Of a DNA stretch of 7,806 bases, positions 1 to 7,445 are shown one piece after another. How positions within the stretch are numbered: position 1 is the first letter of the stretch; every line of letters begins with the position of its first letter. This DNA is from JAGOBX01 sp017999075 [NCBI: Candidatus Babelota bacterium]. Lineage in GTDB: Bacteria; JAGOBX01. Location of the stretch: assembly GCA_017999075.1 (NCBI GenBank), contig JAGOBX010000155.1:1-7806 (forward strand), in the 5' to 3' direction. The translations under genes were made by a program, and so were the position numbers. The notes under the pieces were generated by a model that saw only the letters and a program-made list of their open reading frames with translations, made no database searches and was not told where the DNA came from.

Positions 1-60
1 ATTTAAAATATATATTTAAAATTCAATAAAATTAACCAAAAAATAATTTTAATACAGTTT

Positions 61-1224
61 ATGTTTCAGAAAAAATTTATTTTTTTTGTGGTTTTAATGT
101 TTAGTTTGATATGCTGCAGAACCGGTAAAAAATATGCTGCAATTAAAACATATAATTATTCAGCTTTGAAAATGACTGCTAAAAAAACATATAAAGCGAA
201 AACCGAATCTTTTCCTGAAAACCTTAATAATTCAGGAAATAAACCGTTTTTTGCTGAAATATCAGGAGCAGTATCAGGCGGTGAATATATATATTTAGTA
301 AACGACAAACCCATACAAGACAAATCACCAATATTCAAAATTCATTTTGACAAACAAAACAGCAAATTTCATCAAGACATCACTTATCTTACTTCTCCAA
401 TTATAAGTTCATCAGAAAAATTTGAAGATATAACGATCACTCCTGACGGGAAATATATTATTGCTTCTACAGCTTTTGACAGAGTTATGCCTGGAACAAA
501 CAAATTGGACAATTATAACAAACTTATAACCTGGAGTACTGATAATGAAGACAGCGTGACAGTAATAAACCATACTTATAACGATGGAATTATAAGTTCT
601 GTTTCATTAAGAGAAAATATAAAAAAATGTCTTGCGGACACTGATTTCCCTGAAGGTCCTGAATATTTTAAAATTGAAGGATTAACTGCATTGCCTAACA
701 ATAAAATATTGCTTGGCATACGCGAATATGGAAAAAAACACGATGATTTTAATTACACAATAAAAATAATATGTTCTGAATATTTTATTGAAAAAAATAA
801 ACTCAATATTAAGAACGATTGGAAATTAATATATAATTTTGATACGGCAAAAATGAAAGAACTTAATTATAAACAATTAGGACTTTCAGGCTTAACATTT
901 GACCCTGTCAACAATATTCTGTATATTCTCACAAGTTACGAAGACAGCATATCAGGATTTGACGGATATTTATGGTATATTACATTAGAAGATTTTTTCA
1001 ATTCCAAACAATTATCTGCTGTTTATGATGAAACAGGAAACGAATTTTTATCTTTTAATCCTCATAAACCTGAAGGCGCTGCATTGATTGACGCTGAAAC
1101 GCTGCTTATAGTTTATGATGACGACAGAATGTTAACTATGACTTCAAAAAAAGACAACAGTATAGAATACAAACGTAAACCAAACGAATTTTGGTATGAA
1201 ATAATAAAAATAAAACGTAAATAA
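61..1224 (+). CDS. Putative lipoprotein with DUF3616/phytase-like beta-propeller
   Basis: A 387-residue exported protein. Residues 1-18 form a Lys-led hydrophobic signal sequence ending in LICC, so Cys19 is a possible lipidated residue; Cys at -1 is unusual, so lipidation is uncertain. The rest resembles six-bladed propellers of the DUF3616/esterase-like phytase/SMP-30 type. It shows recurring blade motifs: FEDITITPDG (121-130), IEGLTALPNNKILLGIR (205-221), SGLTFDP (276-282) and KPEGAALIDAETLLIVYDDD (336-355). Family members of this kind are often annotated as hydrolases or lactonases, but no catalytic set can be assigned here and the substrate is unknown. The ATG is the first Met of the signal sequence; no Shine-Dalgarno sequence precedes it, only AT-rich DNA. 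It lies 14 bases before the next surface-protein gene, so cotranscription is likely. Confidence is high that it is a gene, moderate for the fold and low for any activity. Confidence 0.8.
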   Translation: MFQKKFIFFVVLMFSLICCRTGKKYAAIKTYNYSALKMTAKKTYKAKTESFPENLNNSGNKPFFAEISGAVSGGEYIYLVNDKPIQDKSPIFKIHFDKQNSKFHQDITYLTSPIISSSEKFEDITITPDGKYIIASTAFDRVMPGTNKLDNYNKLITWSTDNEDSVTVINHTYNDGIISSVSLRENIKKCLADTDFPEGPEYFKIEGLTALPNNKILLGIREYGKKHDDFNYTIKIICSEYFIEKNKLNIKNDWKLIYNFDTAKMKELNYKQLGLSGLTFDPVNNILYILTSYEDSISGFDGYLWYITLEDFFNSKQLSAVYDETGNEFLSFNPHKPEGAALIDAETLLIVYDDDRMLTMTSKKDNSIEYKRKPNEFWYEIIKIKRK

Positions 1225-1238
1225 AATCAAAATTTACA

Positions 1239-1817
1239 ATGAAAAAAAAGAACAGTTTTATCAAAACAACAATATATTTTTTTATATATGTTTTAACTCC
1301 GTTTTTTTCCGGATCAGTCTCAGCATATACTCTTTCACCCGATAATTACGGTTCTATCTCAGACACATCAGTTTCTTCATTTTATAAAACAGATTATTCT
1401 CAAACAGGGTATTTTGCTTCTGACACGTCTTCAAATGCTTCTTATTTACTTTATCCCGGATATATTCCATATCTTGATGCAGGATTCGGTCCCGCGCAAT
1501 TTATCATCTCGGGAAAAAACACTTTCCTAACAAACAGAAACAGCCTTGCTCCTGATACAGCTGTATTTATTGTATATGATTTCGACAGCAGTCCGGTACG
1601 TTATATATCTCTATTGTTCAATATAATTGACAGACCTTTAAACTCTTCAGGAGACACATTTTCATATACTGAAACAAATGACAGCGGAGAGGCTTATCTT
1701 CATTTCACTTCAGGAGACAAGACAGGCGCATACATTTTAAAATCATCATATCATGATATGGGGACTAAATACATATCCTATAATACTGATGAATCGGAAT
1801 TACCCGCCAAACAATAG
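1239..1817 (+). CDS. Secreted surface protein, N-terminal segment up to an in-frame TAG
   Basis: A 192-codon reading frame. Residues 1-29 are a clear signal peptide (MKKK start, hydrophobic core, cleavage after SVSA). The mature start contains a segment around SSNASYLLYPGY, a style common at the N-terminus of repeat-type surface proteins in Elusimicrobiota-like and FCB-type bacteria. Then comes an Ig-like beta domain with an invasin/Big-1-like ending (SGEAYLHFTSGDKTGAYIL). The frame stops at TAG (1815-1817) but continues without shift at CGA ATG, so this is very probably the front third of one 621-codon gene with the next entry. Read alone it would be a short secreted Ig-like protein. No Shine-Dalgarno sequence is visible before the ATG. 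Function is probably cell-surface or extracellular; no enzymatic motif is seen. Confidence 0.75.
   Translation: MKKKNSFIKTTIYFFIYVLTPFFSGSVSAYTLSPDNYGSISDTSVSSFYKTDYSQTGYFASDTSSNASYLLYPGYIPYLDAGFGPAQFIISGKNTFLTNRNSLAPDTAVFIVYDFDSSPVRYISLLFNIIDRPLNSSGDTFSYTETNDSGEAYLHFTSGDKTGAYILKSSYHDMGTKYISYNTDESELPAKQ
1815..1817 (+). other. In-frame amber codon splitting the surface-protein gene
   Basis: The codon order is AAA CAA TAG CGA ATG ATA GGT, and the frame of 1239 continues unbroken to 3107. The protein after the stop begins RMIGLNKIPASTN, which resembles the YRMIS-P type motif that opens the next domain in related surface proteins, where an aromatic residue would normally precede Arg. A single base change from TAT or TAC to TAG would explain it. 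TAG ends no other complete gene here; the others use TAA or TGA. Possible explanations are a nonsense mutation, a sequencing error, readthrough or TAG reassignment. Confidence 0.85.
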
Positions 1818-1820
1818 CGA

Positions 1821-3107
1821 ATGATAGGTCTCAATAAAATTCCAGCAAGCACTAATATAAGTTCGGCATTTTCAAATTTGATCCCTGAATATATATATCA
1901 CTGGAATCCTGAATCCGAAGATCATGAATTCCATCAAAAGTATCAGTCTGTTAAAAATGTAAATCCCGGAGAAGGATATTTTGTAATTTTTCCGGAACAA
2001 ACGGTTTTATCTATTAATGGTCAGTATATATCGGATACATACACAATCAATCTAAAAAAAGGATGGAACCAGATTGCAAATCCTTATTATTTTGTATCAG
2101 ACTGGAACAGCGCGCGCATAATAACTTCTTCCGGCGCAGTTTTAACTGCTACACAAGCTGAATCCGAAGGTTATATTTATAATAAAATTTTCTGGTACAA
2201 AGACAGCGATTATTATTGGGGCCCAAATGAACTGATTCCTATGCCGCAACTATATGTATGGACAGGTTTCTGGATTGAAGCTTTAAAAGAATGTTCGCTA
2301 CAGATAGCTCCTATTTTTTCTTATGCTGAAAACAATATAGTAAACCTTGCGCCTAAAAGGACTGAAGCTTCAGAAAACTGGGCGATTTGCGTTTCAGCAA
2401 ACGGAAATTTTTCATCAGACAAAATTAATTATTTCGGAGTAAACGAATCTGCTCAAAACCAGTTTGACATATTTGACGTAAAAAAAGCTCCGGCATTAAG
2501 CGAACTTATGAACGTATCATTCAGCGAAAATTTAAAACTATGCCGCGATATAAGACTGGCTCCAATAGAAACATTGATTGAATGGCAATTAAATTTAAAT
2601 TCCGGACAAAATACTCAAACCTCATTAGAATTCAACGGACTTCAATCTGTTCCTTCTAAATATGTTGTGTATTTAGTTGATAAATCAGATAACAAAGTTT
2701 ACAATTTAAGGGAAACTCCATCAATACCGGTAACATCTGCAAACACTGTAAAAAAATACCGTATTCTTGCAGGTTACCCTGAATATGTAAATGCCGCGTT
2801 AGCTCCGTCATTATCAAAAAATTTAACATTTGTTCATCCAAATCCAGGTCCTGATGAAAATGGACTAATAAGATTTAATTATAATCTATCTAATGCAGGA
2901 ACAGGAAATTTAACATTAAAAGTTTTTGATCTTGCAGGCGTAAAAGTTTTAGAACGTCAGCTCAATACTTCTCAAACGTTTTATAATTGGGATTGTAAAA
3001 ATGAAAAAGGCAAGCTTGTTCATACTGGAGTTTACATTTATATTCTTGAATATAACGGTTCCGGAGAAAATATAAGGTTAACAGATAAATTCGGAATAAC
3101 AAGATAA
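1821..3107 (+). CDS. Surface protein, C-terminal segment with FlgD-Ig/T9SS-like end
   Basis: A 428-codon frame in the same phase as the preceding segment. It has no signal peptide and no ribosome binding site at its ATG, so independent translation is unlikely. It begins in the middle of a domain that continues with PGEGYFVIFP and then a beta-rich motif (LKKGWNQIANPY, about residues 76-87), typical of long secreted proteins with a W-N-I-NP signature. A further beta domain has NWAICVSANG followed by an acidic DIFDVKKAP segment. The last about 90 residues (HPNPGPDENG, then LKVFDLAGVKVLERQ, then HTGVYIYILEY) match the FlgD-Ig/Por-secretion-like C-terminal domain seen in many secreted proteins, where it acts in sorting or surface attachment. 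The following gene encodes a PorV-like barrel, which fits an export role. No catalytic site is recognised. Confidence 0.75.
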   Translation: MIGLNKIPASTNISSAFSNLIPEYIYHWNPESEDHEFHQKYQSVKNVNPGEGYFVIFPEQTVLSINGQYISDTYTINLKKGWNQIANPYYFVSDWNSARIITSSGAVLTATQAESEGYIYNKIFWYKDSDYYWGPNELIPMPQLYVWTGFWIEALKECSLQIAPIFSYAENNIVNLAPKRTEASENWAICVSANGNFSSDKINYFGVNESAQNQFDIFDVKKAPALSELMNVSFSENLKLCRDIRLAPIETLIEWQLNLNSGQNTQTSLEFNGLQSVPSKYVVYLVDKSDNKVYNLRETPSIPVTSANTVKKYRILAGYPEYVNAALAPSLSKNLTFVHPNPGPDENGLIRFNYNLSNAGTGNLTLKVFDLAGVKVLERQLNTSQTFYNWDCKNEKGKLVHTGVYIYILEYNGSGENIRLTDKFGITR

Positions 3108-3144
3108 ATTAAAAAAAATTAAATATTATTCATATTAAATTTTA

Positions 3145-4053
3145 ATGATGAAAAAAATAATTTTAATAATTTCAATAATTTTAACAATCAGCGCATCAGG
3201 CAACACTTCAGGAAATGGCGGTTCATACGGAGCAGTATATAAAAACCGGGGAACTGCGGGATATTTTTCAACAGGCAAAGCCATTGCAGAAAATGGAGCA
3301 GATTATATTTTTTACAATCCTGCAGGGTTAATCGAACCTGAAAAATCAGAAATCACTATGACAGGAGCAAAATTATTTAATGAAATAGACGGGTTCAAAC
3401 AAATACAAGCAGGCGGCATTTACAAATACGATAAAGGAAAAACAAAATACAGTTTTGGCATAGATTATTCATCTTTTAACATTAACGGAATTCGCGAAGC
3501 TACAGGTTCAACTTCAAATTCAGGTATTCTTACAGGAAATATGTACGACGCATCATTCAGCTCAATTACTCTTGCAGGCGCACAAAAAATAAATGATAAA
3601 TTCAATGCTGGAATGTCATTAATTTTTTACAATCAGGAAATATACAACCGTTCTTACAAAAACACTGTAATCAACGCAGGCGGGCAATATAACACTAAAA
3701 ATTTATCTTTTAATTTAGTTATAAACAACATTTATTCAACCTCTGCCAATCCTTTCCGTGAAAAAGAAAAAATGCCTATGATTATGGAATTGGGAATTTC
3801 CTATAAATTATTTGACAACATTAAAATCGGATTGGTTTTTGATAAAGAAAAAGACAGAAACATTGAATTCAGAGCAGGAATGAATTATAAATTTTTCGAA
3901 TCATTAAGATTTAATATTGGTTATATCAAAGAATCCAATCAACCCACAGCCGGATTTAATCTTTTAGTAAAAAATATAAAATTGGATTATGCATTCATGA
4001 AACACGAAGAACTAAATATTACACACAAATTATCTATAACATTAAAAATATAA
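3145..4053 (+). CDS. PorV/UPF0164-like outer-membrane beta-barrel protein
   Basis: A 302-residue protein with a signal peptide (about residues 1-18, MMKK start, hydrophobic core, SASG). The N-terminal motif GADYIFYNPAGL (51-62) is characteristic of the PorV/UPF0164/FadL-like group. Alternating beta strands follow to the end. The last strand (HKLSITLKI) looks like a barrel-terminal signal, although it ends in Ile rather than the usual Phe. Known PorV proteins are outer-membrane barrels that bind C-terminal sorting domains in type IX secretion; other UPF0164 members have no defined role. Placement right after a gene with a FlgD-Ig/T9SS-like C-terminus suggests a shared export or surface-anchoring function, which is inference. 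ATG codons at 3145 and 3148 are both possible starts and no Shine-Dalgarno sequence is seen. It lies 19 bases before the channel-like gene. Confidence 0.8.
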   Translation: MMKKIILIISIILTISASGNTSGNGGSYGAVYKNRGTAGYFSTGKAIAENGADYIFYNPAGLIEPEKSEITMTGAKLFNEIDGFKQIQAGGIYKYDKGKTKYSFGIDYSSFNINGIREATGSTSNSGILTGNMYDASFSSITLAGAQKINDKFNAGMSLIFYNQEIYNRSYKNTVINAGGQYNTKNLSFNLVINNIYSTSANPFREKEKMPMIMELGISYKLFDNIKIGLVFDKEKDRNIEFRAGMNYKFFESLRFNIGYIKESNQPTAGFNLLVKNIKLDYAFMKHEELNITHKLSITLKI

Positions 4054-4059
4054 TTATAT

Positions 4060-4066
4060 AAAGGGG
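4060..4066 (+). promoter_or_regulatory. Ribosome binding site of the Cache/channel-like gene
   Basis: AAAGGGG lies six T residues before the ATG at 4073. It is the clearest Shine-Dalgarno-like element in the window and supports that start. The three genes before it lack anything similar. Confidence 0.6.
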
Positions 4067-4072
4067 TTTTTT

Positions 4073-6166
4073 ATGAAAAGAAAATTATCTATAACTATAC
4101 TGAGTGTATGTTTAATTATTTCATTTTTTACAACATTCAAATATTTTTTCAATGTAAAAGATTTTTATAAAAAAACTGATGCTTCAATTTATTCTGCAGC
4201 CCAGGAAATAACAAAAAATGGAGGCATTAAATTACAGGAACATTTTAATCAAATAAAACAAACCCTTAGAGCAGCATCAGAAAAAATCGACATATCAGAC
4301 AATACAAAAACATTTGAAATTCTAAAAAAAGATATTGAATCATCAAAAAATTTAAGCGCTATCGGATTTGCCGAAATTGCCAAAAACAAAAAAGTAACCA
4401 AAGCATTTATCATAAATAAAAAGAATACCGGAGAATTTATCGAGCTTAATGCAAATTCAAATGAATATTCATGGTTTTATGCTGGAGCAGAACAAGACGA
4501 ATATATTTCAAAACCGTATTTTGACAAAAAAATAAGAGCATTGGTTGTAGCATCTTCAGTAATAAAACAGAACAATCAAAAAACTTCCGATAATTCAAAA
4601 ATAATATTATTTGCATTGATATCAAACAACGATATGAATGAAATAATTCAAAACCTTGATTTCGGAAGCCGCGGTTATGGGTTTATTACAGATTATAACG
4701 GTTCAATTTTTCTTCATCCGCGCAAAACTTTTCAATTCAGAAATTTCATTGATATTATAAAAGACAAATATACAGCAGAAAATTTACGCAAAGTTGAATC
4801 CGTATATTCTCAAAAAACTTCTACTGTAATTGACGAAAAAGATTTCAATTCATTCAGCAGAAAAATTATTGTTTTAGAACCTATTGCAGATATTCAGTTT
4901 TTCATAGGGGCAATACTTAACAAAGTAGAACTCGGTTTTCCGTTTTTAAATGCAAAATTGCTTTTATTAAAATTATCTTTGTCTGCAGGTTTGTTGGTAT
5001 TTTTTGCATGCATGCTAATTGTTTCTTTAAAATTCAATAGTAATTCAATGCCTAAAATATTCAAATACTGTTCGTTTGTCAGTTCTATTGCATTTATAGT
5101 AATTATCGGATATGTATGGTATCTTCAGCGGTTTTATGGTTTACCTGCGCCTGAAGCGGATAAAGGATATGTTTCTGACAAAGCATCTCTGATAAAATTT
5201 ATAGATGAAGAAAAAAAAATAATTGAGATAAATAAAATGGAAGAATATTCATACATTCCTGCCGGAATACTTGTGCAATCAATAAAAATATTAGGGGTAA
5301 ATGAAGCTCAGGTTTCAGGAGTTATATGGCAAAAAATACCTCAAGAATTTATAGGTAAAATAACTGAAGGGATAAATTTTCCTGAAGCATCAACAATACG
5401 CACAGAAGAAATCTACAGAGTAACAGATGACTACAAAAACCTTATAGTAGGATGGTCTTTCACAACAATTCTTCGTCAGCAGTTTGATAATAAGCTCTAC
5501 CCATTTGAACAACTCGACTTAAAAATACAGATGCGCCAGAAAAATGTGCTTGACAGAATTCAACTAATTCCTGATCTTAAATCATACGATGAATATTCAA
5601 GTTTTTCAAATTCTTTTGTAAGCAAAGATTTAACTATTCCTGAATGGCTTGCCAAACAAACTTATTTTACAGTCAAAAAAAATGAATATATGACCACATT
5701 CGGTCATTTCAACAGCGATATAAAAAGCAATATCCGCGATTTAACATTAAATATAACATTGCAGCGCGATTTTCTTGCCAACTTTTTTTCCACATTTTTA
5801 CCGTTTATAGTGCTTCTTCTTCTTGCTTTCATCGGACTTCTATTCAGCAGCGGAATAGAGGAAAAATCAAAAATATATTCTTTCAAAGCATCAAATATGC
5901 AGGGAATTGCTTCAGGATTTCTGTTGTTTTTGGTTTTTTCAATCGCAAGTATCAGAAAACAGGCAATTTCAAACAGTCTGCTTTATATTGAATATCTTTA
6001 TTTTTTCACTTTTATAATATTACTTTTATTAGTATTGACAGCAGTTCATATTTACGCGCAAAAAAAATCAATTTTGGGATATAAAGACGGTTTATTTGTA
6101 AAACTATTATACTGGCCTGTAATACTTGGTTTTATTTTAATTATAACATATTTAAATTTTATATGA
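4073..6166 (+). CDS. Cache-domain sensor fused to a pentameric ligand-gated channel-like module
   Basis: A 697-residue membrane protein with seven predicted helices: 5-27, 296-319, 332-351, and a final four at 567-591, 606-626, 637-660 and 675-696. Between the first two lies a periplasmic dCache-type sensor: WFYAGAEQDEYISKPYFD (134-151), then LVVASSVI, then GSRGYGFITDYNGSIFLHP (198-216), as in ligand-binding chemoreceptors. Residues about 356-566 form a second extracytoplasmic, beta-rich domain with LYPFEQLDLKI (475-485), resembling the YPFDxQxL loop of pentameric ligand-gated channels, and IPEW (522-525). It contains no cysteines, as expected for prokaryotic members without the Cys-loop disulfide. 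M1 carries the conserved-type Pro577, and the helix spacing and M4 resemble bacterial GLIC-type channels. The odd number of helices puts both domains outside. A likely role is small-molecule-gated ion flux or signalling; ligand and conductance are unknown. Its stop overlaps the next possible ATG (ATGA). Confidence 0.75.
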   Translation: MKRKLSITILSVCLIISFFTTFKYFFNVKDFYKKTDASIYSAAQEITKNGGIKLQEHFNQIKQTLRAASEKIDISDNTKTFEILKKDIESSKNLSAIGFAEIAKNKKVTKAFIINKKNTGEFIELNANSNEYSWFYAGAEQDEYISKPYFDKKIRALVVASSVIKQNNQKTSDNSKIILFALISNNDMNEIIQNLDFGSRGYGFITDYNGSIFLHPRKTFQFRNFIDIIKDKYTAENLRKVESVYSQKTSTVIDEKDFNSFSRKIIVLEPIADIQFFIGAILNKVELGFPFLNAKLLLLKLSLSAGLLVFFACMLIVSLKFNSNSMPKIFKYCSFVSSIAFIVIIGYVWYLQRFYGLPAPEADKGYVSDKASLIKFIDEEKKIIEINKMEEYSYIPAGILVQSIKILGVNEAQVSGVIWQKIPQEFIGKITEGINFPEASTIRTEEIYRVTDDYKNLIVGWSFTTILRQQFDNKLYPFEQLDLKIQMRQKNVLDRIQLIPDLKSYDEYSSFSNSFVSKDLTIPEWLAKQTYFTVKKNEYMTTFGHFNSDIKSNIRDLTLNITLQRDFLANFFSTFLPFIVLLLLAFIGLLFSSGIEEKSKIYSFKASNMQGIASGFLLFLVFSIASIRKQAISNSLLYIEYLYFFTFIILLLLVLTAVHIYAQKKSILGYKDGLFVKLLYWPVILGFILIITYLNFI

Positions 6167-6198
6167 AAACCTTGAATTTAAAAATAATGGCTGGCAAT

Positions 6199-6792
6199 AT
6201 GAAAAAAAATATTAATATTTTTTCAATATTATTTTTTTGCATTTCAATTATTTTAATAAATGTTATTGATTCTTATGCTGAAGTAAAAACCGCAGTTATA
6301 ACCAATTTTTCTTCTCAGGAAATAGATAAAGAATGGTTTGAAATAAATGTAGATGCAGCATACTGCCTGAAAAATTCGGTTCTCATAGCAGAGGTTACGA
6401 ATAAGATAACAGGAAAAACCGAAAAGATAAAAATACCGCGTATATTCTACGATTATGAAACTCTTGACGCTTCTTTTATAGGTTCTCTTAATTATAACAA
6501 ATCAGATGTAAATATTGTTTTAAAACTGCTTAATTATGAAGATGAGACAATTATTAAAACTGAAGAAAATAAAACTATATCTGAAATACTTGAACGTAAA
6601 ACTCAGGAAGAACAAAGAAATTCAGATAACGAAAAATTTCAGGAAGAATCTTTATATTTTGACAAGCAGCGTCAAAAAAACAGTCAAAATCAATCTCAAT
6701 CAGCTGAAGAAACAGCAGTAGTAGTAATTATATTACTGCCTATGCTTCTTGAACAAATAAACAGCATGAATTCCGAAGGAGACGAAAATTGA
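6199..6792 (+). CDS. Exported protein with charged Gln-rich segment and C-terminal hydrophobic stretch
   Basis: This gene is not recognised. From the ATG at 6199 it encodes 197 residues with a classic signal peptide (MKKNINIF start, cleavage after DSYA at residue 27). In-frame ATGs at 6163 (overlapping the upstream TGA as ATGA) and 6187 would only lengthen the region before the signal; 6199 is chosen because it gives the normal Lys-led signal, though coupling makes 6163 possible. Residues 28-125 look beta-rich with no known motif. Residues about 126-170 are rich in Glu, Gln, Lys and Asn and may form a helix or coiled coil. Residues 173-184 (AVVVIILLPMLL) are hydrophobic but short for a full membrane span. 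Position directly after the channel-like gene suggests an envelope partner or accessory subunit, which is inference. Confidence 0.7.
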   Translation: MKKNINIFSILFFCISIILINVIDSYAEVKTAVITNFSSQEIDKEWFEINVDAAYCLKNSVLIAEVTNKITGKTEKIKIPRIFYDYETLDASFIGSLNYNKSDVNIVLKLLNYEDETIIKTEENKTISEILERKTQEEQRNSDNEKFQEESLYFDKQRQKNSQNQSQSAEETAVVVIILLPMLLEQINSMNSEGDEN

Positions 6793-6855
6793 TAATTTAT
6801 ATAACACGTGATTTACGGTTAAATAAATATTATAAGTTTAATTTCGAAAAATTAA

Positions 6856-6861
6856 AAAAGG
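6856..6861 (+). promoter_or_regulatory. Ribosome binding site deciding the FecR-gene start
   Basis: AAAAGG lies eight bases before the ATG at 6870. It favours that start over the TTG at 6789, which overlaps the upstream stop and would add 27 residues in front of the signal peptide. Confidence 0.55.
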
Positions 6862-6869
6862 CAAATGAA

Positions 6870-7445
6870 ATGTTAACCCTTAAAAAGTATATTATAACAA
6901 TTTTTTTATTTTTTATTATACTGCTTTTCATCCCTTTATTTATTACAGCAGCAGAAAATATCGGTAAAATAGAAAAAATTCAGGGACAGACAGAAATAAG
7001 TTACGTTGAAGGAATATGGCTGCCTTGTTCTGAAAACGCTGAAATAAATTTAAACACGTCTATACGGACAAACCAGAATTCATCGGTTTCCATTATATTC
7101 AGCAACGGCAAAACTGTAAAATTAAACGCATCGACTATTTTAAAAGTTACTGATATAATAAAATCAGAATATTTAATCCCTGAAATAACATCTCAATCTT
7201 TTACTGTCGAGGGTGACGAATCAGAAAAAAAAGTTACATATTCTGTTAAAATAAAAAATATAAAACAAAACAGAACAACTGTTACAGTTATGATTTATAA
7301 TGAATTTGACGTATTATACGGCGAACATAAGATGTCCGCCGGAACAATTGACGAAAAAAATTACACAGCCGAATATTATGCATCTGTGACGATAAACGAA
7401 ACAGGAAAATATTCACAAAGGTATAAAATTATATGCGCAGAATAA
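6870..7445 (+). CDS. Exported FecR-domain protein
   Basis: A 191-residue protein. Residues 1-28 are a signal peptide (MLTLKKY start, very hydrophobic core, FITAA end). Residues 31-97 match the FecR domain: IGKIEKIQGQTEI, then W50-L-P, then INLNTSIRTNQNSSVSIIF (59-77), then NGKTVKLNASTILKV (79-93), the usual G-x-V/I, irTg-x-nS and dG-x-v-x-L pattern. FecR was named for the ferric-citrate sigma regulator, but stand-alone exported FecR domains are common in envelope proteins with no sigma factor, and none is seen here. Residues about 105-190 form a second beta-rich, Ig-like region of unknown role (SVKIKNIKQNRTTVTVMIYN). The reading frame is open back to a TTG at 6789, but the binding site and signal peptide favour 6870. 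It lies in the cassette after the channel-like gene, with the next gene overlapping its end by 13 bases. Confidence 0.8.
   Translation: MLTLKKYIITIFLFFIILLFIPLFITAAENIGKIEKIQGQTEISYVEGIWLPCSENAEINLNTSIRTNQNSSVSIIFSNGKTVKLNASTILKVTDIIKSEYLIPEITSQSFTVEGDESEKKVTYSVKIKNIKQNRTTVTVMIYNEFDVLYGEHKMSAGTIDEKNYTAEYYASVTINETGKYSQRYKIICAE
7417..7421 (+). promoter_or_regulatory. Candidate ribosome binding site of the terminal partial gene
   Basis: AAAGG lies inside the end of the FecR gene, 11 bases before the ATG at 7433. The spacing is slightly long, but no better candidate exists. Confidence 0.4.

Noticed and set aside
1-60. Possible promoter upstream of the first gene
   Set aside because: Many TA-rich hexamers fit a -10 box loosely, but no -35/-10 pair with good spacing stands out.
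156-338. Minus-strand open frame of 60 codons
   Set aside because: It lies wholly inside the lipoprotein gene and has no binding site or recognisable protein features.
2656-2841. Minus-strand open frame of 61 codons
   Set aside because: It is antisense to the well-formed C-terminal part of the surface protein and has no domain-like sequence.
3108-3144. Possible terminator in the 37-base gap before the barrel gene
   Set aside because: The gap is nearly all A/T with no GC-containing hairpin.
4027-4095. 14-base direct repeat (AAATTATCTATAAC at 4027-4040 and 4082-4095) flanking the gene junction
   Set aside because: Both copies are coding (KLSIT in each protein) and low in complexity; a chance match in AT-rich DNA is the simpler reading.
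5704-5886. Minus-strand open frame of 60 codons
   Set aside because: It is antisense to the M1 region of the channel-like gene; its basic composition comes from the AT-rich complement.
6536-6721. Plus-strand open frame of 61 codons in another phase
   Set aside because: It lies within the exported-protein gene; its Lys/Leu-rich product is a typical frame-shifted reading of AT-rich coding DNA.
6789-6869. TTG-initiated extension of the FecR gene
   Set aside because: It would place 27 polar residues ahead of a good signal peptide, while the ATG at 6870 has a binding site at proper spacing. The TTG overlap with the upstream TGA leaves a small possibility.
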